DNA of 64,000 nucleotides from Methanobacterium_B sp963825335. GTDB taxonomy: Archaea; Methanobacteriota; Methanobacteria; Methanobacteriales; Methanobacteriaceae. The position numbers were made by a program, and so were the translations under genes. The notes under the pieces were generated by a model, which worked only from the letters and a program-made list of their open reading frames with translations, made no database searches and had not been told where the DNA came from. The DNA lies in the NCBI GenBank assembly GCA_963825335.1, contig CAWGSP010000001.1:434001-498000 (forward strand), given 5' to 3'. This document shows, piece after piece, positions 8,824-18,322 of the stretch (position 1 is its first letter; each line of letters opens with the position of its first letter).

Positions 8824-10332
8824 TTAGTCAGATTTGTCCTCATTATCATTGCTTTTTAGTATGTTGTCGCTGACTATTTTATTAACTCCACCTAGAACTG
8901 CTTCAACACTTGCCATTATGATATCTGGCTGTGTACTCCTGGCGCTGACAATATTATTTCCATTTTTGAGTTTCACAACAACATCGATCAAAGCATCAGT
9001 TCCGCCGGTAATTGCATCAACATGATACTCCTCTAACTGTATGTCGGCCACATCTTTCATACTCTTCCTGATTGCAACAATGGCGGCATCCACCGGTCCA
9101 AGACCCACTCCGGCCTCTATTTTTTCGACACCGTTTACAGTTAGTTTTACTGATGCGGTTGGTGTTAACTTGTTTCCAGATACTACGGTAAGTTCTTCAA
9201 GCTCTACTGGCTTTTCTGCTAGTACTCCTAACGCATCTTCTGCAATAGCTTGAAGATCAACATCGGTTACACATTTACCCATGTCTCCAAGAGCTTTAAT
9301 TCTTGAAAATATTTGTTCGAATCTGACATCATCGACTCGTAGCCCCATTTCCTTGATCCTCTTCCTTATTATATGGGAACCAACATGTTTGCCCATCACA
9401 AATCTTCGTCTGTGACCAACTAGCTCGGGTGTGATTGGTTCGTATGTTTCTGCTTTCTTTAAAACTCCGTCTGCATGTATGCCTGATTCGTGTGCAAAAG
9501 CATTTTCTCCAACAATGGCCTTGTTTGGTTGAAGATATATTCCAGTCATTCTTGTGACTGTTTTTGACATTTCATAGAGCATACGAATATTTATATTTGT
9601 TTTAACATCATAGAGCGAATATAACGAAACAACAACTTCTTCTAGTGATGCATTTCCAGCACGTTCGCCTATTCCGTTTACTGTAACATGTGCCTGAGTA
9701 GCCCCTCCCCTCAATCCAGAAAGGGTATTTGCTACGGCCAATCCGAAATCATTATGGCAATGGACACTCAATGGGGTGCCTAATTCTGCTAAGTCTTTAT
9801 AAAATTCATATGATTTTTCTGGCGTCAGCATGCCTACTGTATCACAGGCGCAGATTCGTTTGGCCCCCGCATCAATACCTTCGGTAAATATTTCTTTCAA
9901 AAAATTAAAATCACTTCTTGTTGCATCTTCTGCAGATAGTTCCACGAGCAAACCATTATCAACTGCGTATTCTGTGGCATCAATGGCTGTTTCCTTTACT
10001 TCTTCCCTGGTTTTTTTAAGTTTATGTTTTATGTGGAGATCAGATGTGGGAACAACGAGGTGTACACTTTCAACACCACATTCAAGAGCAGCATCAACAT
10101 CGACTCTAACTGCCCTTGCAAAACTACAAATCTCTGCCTTAAGATCTTCAGAAACTATTTTTTTAATCCCTTCCCTTTCTCCTATTGAGGTTATGGCAGA
10201 TCCTGCCTCAATAACATTAACTCCAAGTTCATCCAACTTTATAGCTACTCTGAGCTTCTGATCCGGAGTTAATGAAACTCCGGGAGTTTGTTCTCCATCT
10301 CGAAGTGTTGTGTCAAATATTCTGGCTTTCAA
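8824..10332 (-). CDS. cimA: (R)-citramalate synthase / 2-isopropylmalate synthase family
   Basis: Claisen condensation of acetyl-CoA with a 2-oxo acid. The 502-residue protein opens with DTTLRDGEQTPG (R11, D12), has the metal-binding HCHND (H191, H193), and ends with a LeuA-type allosteric domain from about residue 370. EAGSAITSIGEREGIKKI resembles methanogen CimA as I remember it, which would make citramalate for isoleucine; LeuA and AksA are close relatives and cannot be excluded from sequence reading alone. The start is TTG, supported by GGGGGT seven bases upstream. Confidence 0.8.
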   Translation of the reverse strand: MKARIFDTTLRDGEQTPGVSLTPDQKLRVAIKLDELGVNVIEAGSAITSIGEREGIKKIVSEDLKAEICSFARAVRVDVDAALECGVESVHLVVPTSDLHIKHKLKKTREEVKETAIDATEYAVDNGLLVELSAEDATRSDFNFLKEIFTEGIDAGAKRICACDTVGMLTPEKSYEFYKDLAELGTPLSVHCHNDFGLAVANTLSGLRGGATQAHVTVNGIGERAGNASLEEVVVSLYSLYDVKTNINIRMLYEMSKTVTRMTGIYLQPNKAIVGENAFAHESGIHADGVLKKAETYEPITPELVGHRRRFVMGKHVGSHIIRKRIKEMGLRVDDVRFEQIFSRIKALGDMGKCVTDVDLQAIAEDALGVLAEKPVELEELTVVSGNKLTPTASVKLTVNGVEKIEAGVGLGPVDAAIVAIRKSMKDVADIQLEEYHVDAITGGTDALIDVVVKLKNGNNIVSARSTQPDIIMASVEAVLGGVNKIVSDNILKSNDNEDKSD

Positions 10333-10468
10333 GTTTAACCCCCATTAAAATCCTTATTGATATGCATTATTATGAACATGAAATTTTCATATAAATTCCA
10401 TTATTAATTTTACATTTATTATATTAGATACCAGTTAATTAGTTTTTAAATAATTTTCATGTTTATGT

Positions 10469-11503
10469 TTAAAGTTTTTTCAACACGCTTATTACTCGAG
10501 TTAAACTTTTGTGCATTCTTATGTTGTATTGTTCGATTATTTCAAAATGTGAAGCATCGATCAGATCATTGATGTCCATGTAATGTGGTGTTGCCATACA
10601 CAATTTTCCTTCTTCTACAAGCATTTTTTCCATTGTTACGAGTGCTTGTGTATAAAGATTTTGACTCACTTCCCCACCTGTAGATGCTGAAATACCATAT
10701 GGAGGGTCTGTTGCTATAGCGTCAACCTGGTAAGGCAGGTTTATATTTCTTGCATCCTGCCGGAATATAGTATAATCACTTATACCACAATAATTCAGGT
10801 TCTTTATTGTGCCCTCTACCATTTTATAGTCTATGTCTACGCCAACTACCTTAATTCCCATTATACCTGCTTCTAAAAGGATACCCCCAGTTCCACAAAA
10901 TGGGTCGAGTACAACGTCTCCCTTTTTTATTCCGGTCAGATTCACCATGCATCTAGCTAATTTGGGACTCATGGATCCGGGATAAAAAAATGGCCTTTTA
11001 TGTGGTTTGAGATCGTGAAAATGTTTTTTCTCGATCTTAAAAAGTCTTTCAGTGACTAAAATCACATCTTCAAGGAAAATAATACGCAAAAAGCTTGAAG
11101 GATCCTTGAGATTTACTCTTATATTCTCAGATATATTTCTGTTTATTATTCCTCCAATATCCCACTCTACCTCTGTTGTGTCAAATTTATCATTTTTATC
11201 CATTCTTTTAATTCTTACTGCATAATCCTTAACAATGACCTCATTCCAGGGGTAGTTCTGAATTGTGGAGTTTAAGTGGTCTTTATCTGTCGATATTAGA
11301 ATTTTACATATTTCATGGGTGTAAGACAACCTTTTTCCAATTTCTTCAATCGATTTTAAATTGTCATCTGGAACATCGATGATCAATACACCATCATATT
11401 GATTTATAATATTGTAAGGCACATTTTCTGCCTTGAAAACAGCTTCTATTTCCGCTTTTGGCAGTGTTAAATGTTCCTGGGACATTATTAATACTATTTC
11501 CAT
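10469..11503 (-). CDS. tRNA (guanine-10-N2)-methyltransferase (Trm-G10 type)
   Basis: Methylates G10 of tRNA. The 344-residue protein has an N-terminal THUMP-like RNA-binding region (about 1-150) and a C-terminal Rossmann methyltransferase with motif I LDPFCGTGG (199-207), acidic VGVDID and the catalytic DPPYG (266-270), typical of N2-guanine methyltransferases of the Trm11/Trm-G10 group. AGGAGGA ten bases before the ATG lies inside the upstream gene's end, and the two genes overlap by 10 bp, so they are translationally linked. Near-certain for fold; substrate by family knowledge. Confidence 0.88.
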   Translation of the reverse strand: MEIVLIMSQEHLTLPKAEIEAVFKAENVPYNIINQYDGVLIIDVPDDNLKSIEEIGKRLSYTHEICKILISTDKDHLNSTIQNYPWNEVIVKDYAVRIKRMDKNDKFDTTEVEWDIGGIINRNISENIRVNLKDPSSFLRIIFLEDVILVTERLFKIEKKHFHDLKPHKRPFFYPGSMSPKLARCMVNLTGIKKGDVVLDPFCGTGGILLEAGIMGIKVVGVDIDYKMVEGTIKNLNYCGISDYTIFRQDARNINLPYQVDAIATDPPYGISASTGGEVSQNLYTQALVTMEKMLVEEGKLCMATPHYMDINDLIDASHFEIIEQYNIRMHKSLTRVISVLKKL

Positions 11504-12672
11504 AAAGTTCTTATCCTCCTAGTAAGTAGCCGGGGTAGAATTGATAAAATCATTCTATTTTTTATCATTTCCTTTATGAGTGTAGATTGGGTGTCCATAT
11601 CCCCATATTTTGAGATTATTTCCTCAGCATTTCCTTCCTTAAGCTTTAGAAACATTTGATCTAGATCATCGTTGTTAAGTGATTTAAATATATTTTGAAC
11701 TTCGAACTGTGCCCTTATTTCTCCTTTAAATCTGTTTTTGAAGTCGGATTCGTAATTACTTAGAATTTTAAGATCATCCATATTGAGTGCCTTTGAAACT
11801 GTCTTTGCAGCCATTTTAGCACATTCAAATCCCATCATGAGACCACCGCCTGTGGTTGGTTTTATTTGAGATGCTGCATCACCCAACAGTAATACTCTGT
11901 CCTTTACTATTTCCTTTTTAGAATCATAGATTGGTATAAAACCATGATATTTTTTTTCGATCGAAGCATTCTTAAACAGAGTTTCGGAATTTATAAACTC
12001 ATTTAAAATATTATTAAGTCCTTTATAGTCTATATTTCCAAAAAGGCCTATCCTTGCTAGGGATTTAGAAATTGGAATAACCCATAAAAATCCTGGTGAT
12101 AATCTATCATCCACATATAAATGAACATTGTTTGTATCTAAACTATCATCGCCCACATTAACAAGATATTGGGCAGCTTGTACATTTCGAGATGGTGGAT
12201 TAAAGTTTCTTGAAGTAATAGAAGTATGACCGTCCGCCCCTACAATTATTTTAGATCTGAATGAATTTTTACCATTACTTCCAACACAAATTTCTCCAGT
12301 TTTAACATCTAAATGATTTACTTTATGGTGTAAAAATAAATCAGCCCCCGCATTAACTGCTTGTTCTGCTAAAAATTTGTCGTAACCTACCCGGTCAATG
12401 ACATATGCCTCTGTTTCGTCTTTACCAACTTTTAATATCCTGTTCATTGGAGAATGCAAGTATGCCCCATTTACACTGTTTAAAATATATTTCTCAGGTA
12501 GTAAATTAAGATCTTTTATCTTTTTACCTAGAAGTCCTGCGCATTGTAGTGGAACTCCAACTTCATTCTTCTTCTCAAGCATTACTACATTAAAACCCTC
12601 ATCAGCAACATATCTTGCAAATGTTGAGCCTACCGGCCCTGCCCCAATAATCGCTACGTCATATTTCTCCAT
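11494..12672 (-). CDS. geranylgeranyl reductase family protein
   Basis: FAD-dependent reductase of the family that saturates the geranylgeranyl chains of archaeal ether lipids. The 392-residue protein begins with a dinucleotide-binding GAGPVG (10-15) and the FAD-ribose acidic E33, has the conserved QCAG block near residue 44, and LLGDAASQIKPTTGGG in the second FAD motif. Several family members can occur per genome, so the exact substrate (digeranylgeranylglycerophospholipid or another isoprenoid) is inferred. First gene of a two-gene unit with the tRNA methyltransferase. Confidence 0.85.
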   Translation of the reverse strand: MEKYDVAIIGAGPVGSTFARYVADEGFNVVMLEKKNEVGVPLQCAGLLGKKIKDLNLLPEKYILNSVNGAYLHSPMNRILKVGKDETEAYVIDRVGYDKFLAEQAVNAGADLFLHHKVNHLDVKTGEICVGSNGKNSFRSKIIVGADGHTSITSRNFNPPSRNVQAAQYLVNVGDDSLDTNNVHLYVDDRLSPGFLWVIPISKSLARIGLFGNIDYKGLNNILNEFINSETLFKNASIEKKYHGFIPIYDSKKEIVKDRVLLLGDAASQIKPTTGGGLMMGFECAKMAAKTVSKALNMDDLKILSNYESDFKNRFKGEIRAQFEVQNIFKSLNNDDLDQMFLKLKEGNAEEIISKYGDMDTQSTLIKEMIKNRMILSILPRLLTRRIRTLWK

Positions 12673-13221
12673 ATTTTAACCTAAATTTTTTGTATCCCAT
12701 TAAATTTTTTTTGAGTTTAATTTAATAAAACAGTTAATAATAATTTACATTGATCAGAAATTAGAGTCGTCTATCATATTTATTTAATTTGAAATCCATA
12801 TTGTTCATTTTGGTGTTAAATATTTATGAATATTAATTAGGATTTAAGATAATTTTTAACAATTAAAGATATGTTTCATTTTTAATAAACAATTGCTATA
12901 CTCGTACAATTATCAATAATTCAAACACTGATCGATAAAGGAACATCTAAAAATAGAGAAGAATTGGTTTATAATGAACATTTAATTATCCCAAGGATTT
13001 TTGATATGGTTTACAGCTAATCGCGACTCCATTTGATACGAATTTTATTTACCTATTCCACCGAAGTTCATTCAAAAATTAGCCAATTTCTTAGATTAAA
13101 CTAGTATCTGTGGGCTACACACATATTGTTAAGTATCCCATTTATACAAATTTTTGTAATGATATTCATTTAATAGGCATTAATCCTAAGAAGACAATAA
13201 ATAAAAAAAACTTAATATTTC
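12673..13221. other. 549-bp AT-rich intergenic stretch
   Basis: No convincing gene. A 43-codon open frame on the plus strand (12889-13020) translates in part to IIQTLIDKGTSKNREELV, faintly like a ribbon-helix-helix protein, but it lacks a proper start and could be chance or a remnant. Confidence 0.4.
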
Positions 13222-13410
13222 TTATTTTTTAAGGTCGCAGAGCAGGCAGCCCCCAACACCGGCGTTTTCTCCTTCTAATTCCCGGATGATGACAACCATA
13301 GCGCTGACAGGTATTCCAGTTACTTTGCTTGCTGTTTCAGAAAATGATTTAACTAATTCTGCTTTTTGATCCTTATTTAGTTTAGGTCCTTCCATGGTAA
13401 TTACTGGCAA
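13222..13410 (-). CDS. 4-oxalocrotonate tautomerase family protein
   Basis: Small tautomerase-superfamily protein. The family needs proline as residue 1 after Met removal. The longest frame starts at a GTG (13419) and would place proline at position 5; an in-frame TTG at 13410 directly precedes the proline codon and has GAGGTGA five bases upstream, giving Met-Pro-Val-Ile-Thr and exactly 62 residues, the canonical 4-OT length. I therefore choose TTG. The C-terminal GGCLLCDLKK is unusual for bacterial 4-OT. Substrate unknown. It is the last core-like gene before the accessory island. Confidence 0.85.
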   Translation of the reverse strand: MPVITMEGPKLNKDQKAELVKSFSETASKVTGIPVSAMVVIIRELEGENAGVGGCLLCDLKK

Positions 13411-13419
13411 ATAACTCAC

Positions 13420-14601
13420 CTCATTTAAATTTCTATTAATTTTGAGTATATCCTTGTTGTTATTATTATATTTTTATTAAAAATTCTTGTGTTCACCAAG
13501 TTATCAGTAATAGGATTCAAGCTACATGTACATCTATGAATCTCACAATGCTAAAGCTATCGATTGGCACTTAATAATTGATAATTCGTTTTAAAACTAT
13601 CGATATATCATATTTAGTTCTTTTATTCATTCAACCTACTGTCTTGGCCAGGAACTTGCCATTTTTGTTAACTTCCTTATTTTATATAATTTTTACATAA
13701 TAAACAAATATTTAAAGTATTTGACCCTTTCTGATAAACTAATTTGACTGTATAGCCCAAAGAGGAAAGATCATATGATTCTATCTAATTAAAATATTAT
13801 TAAATAAAAGTAACAATTATTTCAATATATCTTATTATTTTCCGTACTGCAAGAATTAACATATATTATAGATTATTATTATTACTCAATATTATAACCT
13901 AATTAATATAAAAAATTTCAAAAGTAATAGTCAATGATATATATTTTTCCAAAATATTTAGTGAATAAGAAGGATATCATATAAACTTGAATCAAAGATT
14001 CTCATTAAAATTATAAAATATGATATAAACATTTATGATTTACAGAATATATATTGAACATTAAAACTAAACTTTCTAATGTAATAATTAAATTAGATGC
14101 ACATACAAGTAAATGACATGATTCTTATTTTGTATATGAATCCATGAATCTATCTATGATTAAACGTATCTATTTATACAATAGTTTATATTGTTGTAGG
14201 TTTAGCCTATATAGAACAAATAATAAACTCTGAATTAATAAAATACACTCTTATTATCACTAATTCAAATTATCTACATCTTAATCAATGAATATATCAT
14301 TGATAAGATAATCATTATCTGAAACATGTAAATCTACCTATTACTTTCAATTGAAGATGATAAAGTTAGGATATATTTCAGTCTAAACAATGTTGTTCTC
14401 GAAATAGGGCTCGTTAATTAATTTTTAACAAATAAAATACTTATTTGCTTGAAAAGATATAGAATTTCTAAGTAATATCACTAAAGAATAGAAAGATTCA
14501 ATGATACAATTTTAGTAAAGCATTCATAGCAATTATTTATGATTTTTGAGATCGCTAGTATTATATTTAATTAATATATTTAATACAAATATGGAGATTT
14601 T
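13420..14601. other. 1.2-kb AT-rich region without recognisable genes
   Basis: Very AT-rich, with scattered stops in all frames. I see no tRNA, no clear repeat and no supported gene. It marks the left side of the accessory island; a GGAGA ribosome site lies just before the gene at 14602. Confidence 0.5.
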
Positions 14602-15549
14602 ATGGCTTGGACAAATTTAATTGCATTAATTCCAATAACTGCTATTATTGGATTGATTGTTTGGTTATTCCCACTTCAAACTTCAAAATCAATATTAATA
14701 ATCTTAAAAAGATTCCCTCCAAGTAAACCTAGCGAAATACAGAATTATATAGATCAATTTCTTAAAAATAATGGATGGAAAAAGTTTACTGCAGAGGGAA
14801 TGTTAGGTATTGTATTTGATCGTAAATTCAACGAATATACAGACCATCAAATTGGGCAATGGGAAGAACTGATCAACAAGATAGAGATAATTCCAATTAA
14901 AAATGCTATAAATGAGATAAAGGACGAATTAGAGAAAATGAAATCATTGAAACTAATAAATGGTCAACTAATGCAAGTATTTGCGCGTGAAAACGCTTTT
15001 ATATCAAAAAACTTAGAAAAACGCTTAGAAATTTATGAACAATATTTTGATGAAAATAAAAATGTTAATATTTGGCGTTTTGAAGATATGTCATTTGGAG
15101 AAATAGGTGGATATTTAGAGTTAGAATCCACTTCATTAATGAATAAGGCCAACCAGATGCCGATGGAAGATAGATTACGATCCAGTGTCTATTATCCTCC
15201 TGTTGTAAATGGTAAAGTCGTGAATTATGGACATACCCCCAAAGATATAGGTAGAATACTTTGGTTAAGAAATACGGTGTTGATCGAAGTAAATGCACAT
15301 TGGACTCACCAACTCCGTTATAATGGTGATGAAATACCATCAAAAGAGACATTTCTAAAGGAACATGATTTTAAAAAACCAGTAAAAATTTCTAAAGACG
15401 AGATAAAAAATATTTTTGATTGGATCATGTCTAATATTACTATTCATGAAAATTTTAAACTTCAACAAAATAATTTAACGTGGGCTATGAGTGATAAAGA
15501 TGAATCTATGGATATGTTCAAAACAATTATTAAGAATTATTTAAACTAA
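14602..15549 (+). CDS. hypothetical membrane-anchored protein
   Basis: I do not recognise this 315-residue protein. Residues 5-24 (LIALIPITAIIGLIVWLFPL) form one N-terminal membrane helix, after which the protein is soluble, acidic/basic-mixed and mostly helical, with a predicted coiled segment around 90-140 (NEIKDELEKMKSLK). A GGAGA lies 5 bases before the ATG. The gene stands alone, about 700 bp before the SMC/AAA+ operon, and could be cargo of the island. No catalytic motif is visible. Intact frame, unlike genes further right. Confidence 0.6.
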   Translation: MAWTNLIALIPITAIIGLIVWLFPLQTSKSILIILKRFPPSKPSEIQNYIDQFLKNNGWKKFTAEGMLGIVFDRKFNEYTDHQIGQWEELINKIEIIPIKNAINEIKDELEKMKSLKLINGQLMQVFARENAFISKNLEKRLEIYEQYFDENKNVNIWRFEDMSFGEIGGYLELESTSLMNKANQMPMEDRLRSSVYYPPVVNGKVVNYGHTPKDIGRILWLRNTVLIEVNAHWTHQLRYNGDEIPSKETFLKEHDFKKPVKISKDEIKNIFDWIMSNITIHENFKLQQNNLTWAMSDKDESMDMFKTIIKNYLN

Positions 15550-15651
15550 TTTAACAATAAAATATACATTATTAAGATATTTTTGGACGATAATATAGAT
15601 AATAATTCACTATACTAGTCATTATATCACCTATTTTCATTATTTTAGGAG

Positions 15652-15906
15652 CTAATAAGCAGGTTTCCAATCATGATTACATATAATACACAAAGATTGA
15701 TGACCATCAGGACTTTTAGAACGTTTATAAAACATGATTTGAGGTCTGGTGATACCACAATTATAACATTTTTTAAGTGCATTAGGGGCTTCAAGATATT
15801 CTTTTACTATCTCATCTACTCTTTTAGGATTATAAGTTAACCCTATATTTTTGCCATTAACAAAAATTTCATAGAAATCTTCCTTTTCTTTAATTTCTAT
15901 TTTCAT
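15652..15906 (-). CDS. small zinc-finger protein
   Basis: 84-residue protein with two CxxC pairs, C47/C50 and C73/C76, around FYKRSKSPDGHQSLC. This C-terminal part resembles the zinc-binding segment seen in some HNH-type or phage-derived proteins, but no HNH catalytic core is present. The N-terminal half is a short charged alpha/beta piece. Convergent with the membrane protein gene. Function unknown. Confidence 0.6.
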   Translation of the reverse strand: MKIEIKEKEDFYEIFVNGKNIGLTYNPKRVDEIVKEYLEAPNALKKCYNCGITRPQIMFYKRSKSPDGHQSLCIICNHDWKPAY

Positions 15907-16263
15907 TGTAAAACCTCATTTCAATTAAAAAAATCCTATTTAAGCTACAAATCACTGAAATCTACGATTTAAATTTTTTCACATATTAATACTTAATTCT
16001 ATAATCAAACATATTTAAGTTGACCAGTAAATTATAGCTGAGAGGACTATGATTTAGCTTGTCAATCGATTTAAAATTATATGTTAAAGCGGGTCTCAAT
16101 TCTCTATGAATATAGATACTTATTTTAATAGAATTAATCTCGTTAAAGATTTTGTCAATAACTTGAATTACAAAATGAATTCGTTTTAAGTTGTTAGTAT
16201 TTAGTATATGGTAGCAAGTTTAATATATAACTTCAGAAAAGATATTTTATTGTAGGTGAATTT
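15907..16263. other. 357-bp leader region of the SMC/AAA+ operon
   Basis: No gene seen. It contains the putative TATA box (16219-16229) and AGGTGA (16254-16259) for the operon that begins at 16264, and separates it from the divergent zinc-finger gene. Confidence 0.5.
16219..16229 (+). promoter_or_regulatory. candidate TATA box of the SMC/AAA+ operon
   Basis: TTTAATATATA lies about 35-45 bases upstream of the ATG at 16264, followed by AGGTGA at 16254-16259. Good spacing for an archaeal promoter with a short leader. Confidence 0.45.
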
Positions 16264-17112
16264 ATGATATGTTTGAAATGTGGAATTGAAAAAACTAGTT
16301 TGGAAGATCGATATATATGTCCAGATTGCTACAAATTCTCAAAATTAGTCATTACTTTATATGATGAATTAAATGATGAGTTAAATTCTTTAGATGATAT
16401 AAATCCAGATATTAACTCCTTATTCAAGCTTTTGGCTGATACAACATTTGTTACAGGATACAATCCTCAAATTAATATTTTTTATAAATTAGCAGAATTT
16501 TTAGTTGCTAAATCAATGGAAGGTTTCACTGAAATAACCGAAGAACAATTAAATAAAGAAATTAGAACTACACGTTCATGGAATGATGCATTTAAAGTAT
16601 TTGAAGAATTAGGTTTAATAGAAATTAAAATTGATGAATTTAGGAGAATTTTAATTTTAAAAGATAAACTCAGAAACTTTGCAAAACAATATTTTGATGA
16701 TGAACCACTAAGTGAACAGTTAAAAAAGCGATTATCTCAAATTTACGCAGGCTATATTATTCTTTACATAATGAAATTAGTAGCAGAATTGAAAACTGGG
16801 GAAGATATCGTTAAACTACCATATAAACAACGACCCAAGACTATTTGGACTGTTTTAATGTTTTTATGGTTAAAAGCTTATGATAAAGAGAATAAATTTA
16901 CAGAAGAGGAGCTACGTGCATTTTTTTCTAAGAGGAAAATTCCTTCAAATACACGTGGGAGAATTATAAGATTTTTACAAACAATTGATGGCAAATTTAG
17001 TCAGGGTATTATAAAACGGATGGAATTTGATGATGGTAGTTTAAAATTTGAATTTGAAGATTATATAATGATAGAGATGGAAAGAATAAGAGAAAGGATG
17101 AGAGAGAGATAA
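16264..17112 (+). CDS. zinc-ribbon, winged-helix-like protein (operon gene 1)
   Basis: Unrecognised 282-residue protein. An N-terminal zinc ribbon uses C3/C6 and C19/C22. A helix-turn-helix-like stretch follows near residues 95-145 (EITEEQLNKEIRTTRSWNDA ... FEELGLIEIK), which reads like a winged helix, and a second such region may lie near 205-250. The tail is arginine-rich (RIRERMRER). The last gene of the operon has the same plan (zinc ribbon first, RER-rich tail last), so the two may be divergent paralogues. AGGTGA precedes the ATG. The AAA+ gene begins 1 base after the stop. A kleisin/kite-like partner role for the SMC protein is only a guess. Confidence 0.65.
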   Translation: MICLKCGIEKTSLEDRYICPDCYKFSKLVITLYDELNDELNSLDDINPDINSLFKLLADTTFVTGYNPQINIFYKLAEFLVAKSMEGFTEITEEQLNKEIRTTRSWNDAFKVFEELGLIEIKIDEFRRILILKDKLRNFAKQYFDDEPLSEQLKKRLSQIYAGYIILYIMKLVAELKTGEDIVKLPYKQRPKTIWTVLMFLWLKAYDKENKFTEEELRAFFSKRKIPSNTRGRIIRFLQTIDGKFSQGIIKRMEFDDGSLKFEFEDYIMIEMERIRERMRER

Positions 17113-17113
17113 C

Positions 17114-17860
17114 ATGGATAATGAAAGTTTGAAACCATTAAATGCTGGAGAGATAGGTAAAGTTGATCTGTTGCCTCAGTTAAAAAAAGTTCAATCACTA
17201 ATTTTTAAAACTTGCAAATATTTCTTCCTAGGAAATCTAGTTATGGATAATTCTCCCTTTAAAGGTTTTATTTTAATTGGACCACCTGGAACTGGAAAAA
17301 CAGAAGTTGTTAAACAATCTGCATTAAGACTGAATGATAATTTAAAAAACATTGATTTTTTGTTGATTGATGGTGCTTCTATAGCTTCACCTAAATGGGG
17401 AGATGCAGAAAAAAAGCTCAAAAATATATTTGAGACTATTAATGACCCTAATCGGAAAACTATTTTACTTTTCGATGATATTGAAAGTTTAATGTTAACT
17501 AGGGGAACTGATCTTGCTAAGGAGTGGCATTATTCTATAAACTCAATTTTATTCCATGAACTTGATAGATTAAACCCAAATAATTGTATGATATTCGCTA
17601 CTACAAATAGGCCTGATCTTGTTGATGATGCAATTAAAACTCGCTTGTACCCCATAGAAGTTCCAAGCTTACCTTTAGATCAATTGATGGACGTCGTTGA
17701 TGAAATATTAGATTCTAGTTACATTGAAAATGAGCAAGATAGGATAAAGATAAAGGAAGATATTAAAGAGAGATTAGATAAGATGGAATCACCGACAATC
17801 CGAGATGCACGACATATAACTGTAGTAGAATGTATTGAAAAAAGAGTTTGGTCTTTATGA
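17114..17860 (+). CDS. AAA+ ATPase (operon gene 2)
   Basis: 248-residue single-domain AAA+ ATPase. Walker A GPPGTGKT is at 56-63, Walker B ILLFDDIE at 117-124, sensor 1 ATTNRPD at 162-168, and a CDC48/FtsH-like tail TRLYPIEVPSL with R177. The N-terminus is short and shows no substrate domain, so it probably acts on a partner encoded next door. The stop overlaps the next gene's ATG (ATGA), a sign of coupled translation. Family is certain, target unknown; presence in an SMC-like operon suggests remodelling of that complex (inference). Confidence 0.85.
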   Translation: MDNESLKPLNAGEIGKVDLLPQLKKVQSLIFKTCKYFFLGNLVMDNSPFKGFILIGPPGTGKTEVVKQSALRLNDNLKNIDFLLIDGASIASPKWGDAEKKLKNIFETINDPNRKTILLFDDIESLMLTRGTDLAKEWHYSINSILFHELDRLNPNNCMIFATTNRPDLVDDAIKTRLYPIEVPSLPLDQLMDVVDEILDSSYIENEQDRIKIKEDIKERLDKMESPTIRDARHITVVECIEKRVWSL

Positions 17861-18213
17861 TACGTATCGATAAAATCCCAAAAAATGGCATTATAATCTT
17901 GACAATTTATTTTAATGGTTACAAAGACAGTTTTCAAAACGATGCTAGACGATATCTTTTGGATACTTTATCTAAAAAAAATTCGGCTATAGAAATGAAT
18001 TTAACACCATTAGAGTTTAGTATTGTCCGTATGATAACTGGAGGGGTGAGTAGAGCTGTAGGGGTTACTTATCAGTATACTTACAACGACATGACACAAG
18101 AAAAATTTATTAATTTCCATAAATTACTTGAGAAAGAATCTAATAAAAGCTGGTGGGATCGCCATTCAATATTAATAGCAGATTATATTGGGGGTTTAAA
18201 AGATGTGGAATGA
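17857..18213 (+). CDS. 118-residue protein of unknown function (operon gene 3)
   Basis: Start at 17857 is chosen because ATG overlaps the AAA+ stop as ATGA; an in-frame start 9 bases earlier is less likely. The product has a beta-rich N-terminal half (IIILTIYFNGY) and then EMNLTPLEFSIVRMITGGVSRAVGVTYQY, ending with a Trp-Trp helix. I recognise no family. It is flanked by overlapping genes on both sides (the 39-aa gene begins at 18203), so it belongs to the same unit. Confidence 0.7.
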   Translation: MIRIDKIPKNGIIILTIYFNGYKDSFQNDARRYLLDTLSKKNSAIEMNLTPLEFSIVRMITGGVSRAVGVTYQYTYNDMTQEKFINFHKLLEKESNKSWWDRHSILIADYIGGLKDVE

Positions 18214-18322
18214 TTTTAAAAATTTGTTAGATGATATGGGTAAGAAAAAAGAATTTAACAAAAAAAATTTAGAAAAATCTTTAGAAAAAGAAATAACAAT
18301 AATTGTTGAGGGGGAAGATTAG
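18203..18322 (+). CDS. 39-residue charged protein (operon gene 4)
   Basis: A small frame starting MWNDFKNLLDDMGKKKEF and ending IVEGED before TAG. The ATG overlaps the 3' end of gene 3 by 11 bp, and the last G of its stop TAG is the first base of the GTG start of the SMC gene. Highly Lys/Glu-rich, probably one helix. Its exact fit between two overlapping genes, and the GAGGGGG ribosome site of the SMC gene lying inside its end, argue that it is translated. Confidence 0.55.
   Translation: MWNDFKNLLDDMGKKKEFNKKNLEKSLEKEITIIVEGED

Noticed and set aside
12889..13020. 43-codon frame resembling a ribbon-helix-helix protein
   Set aside because: No start codon or ribosome site and weak similarity; left as a possible remnant.
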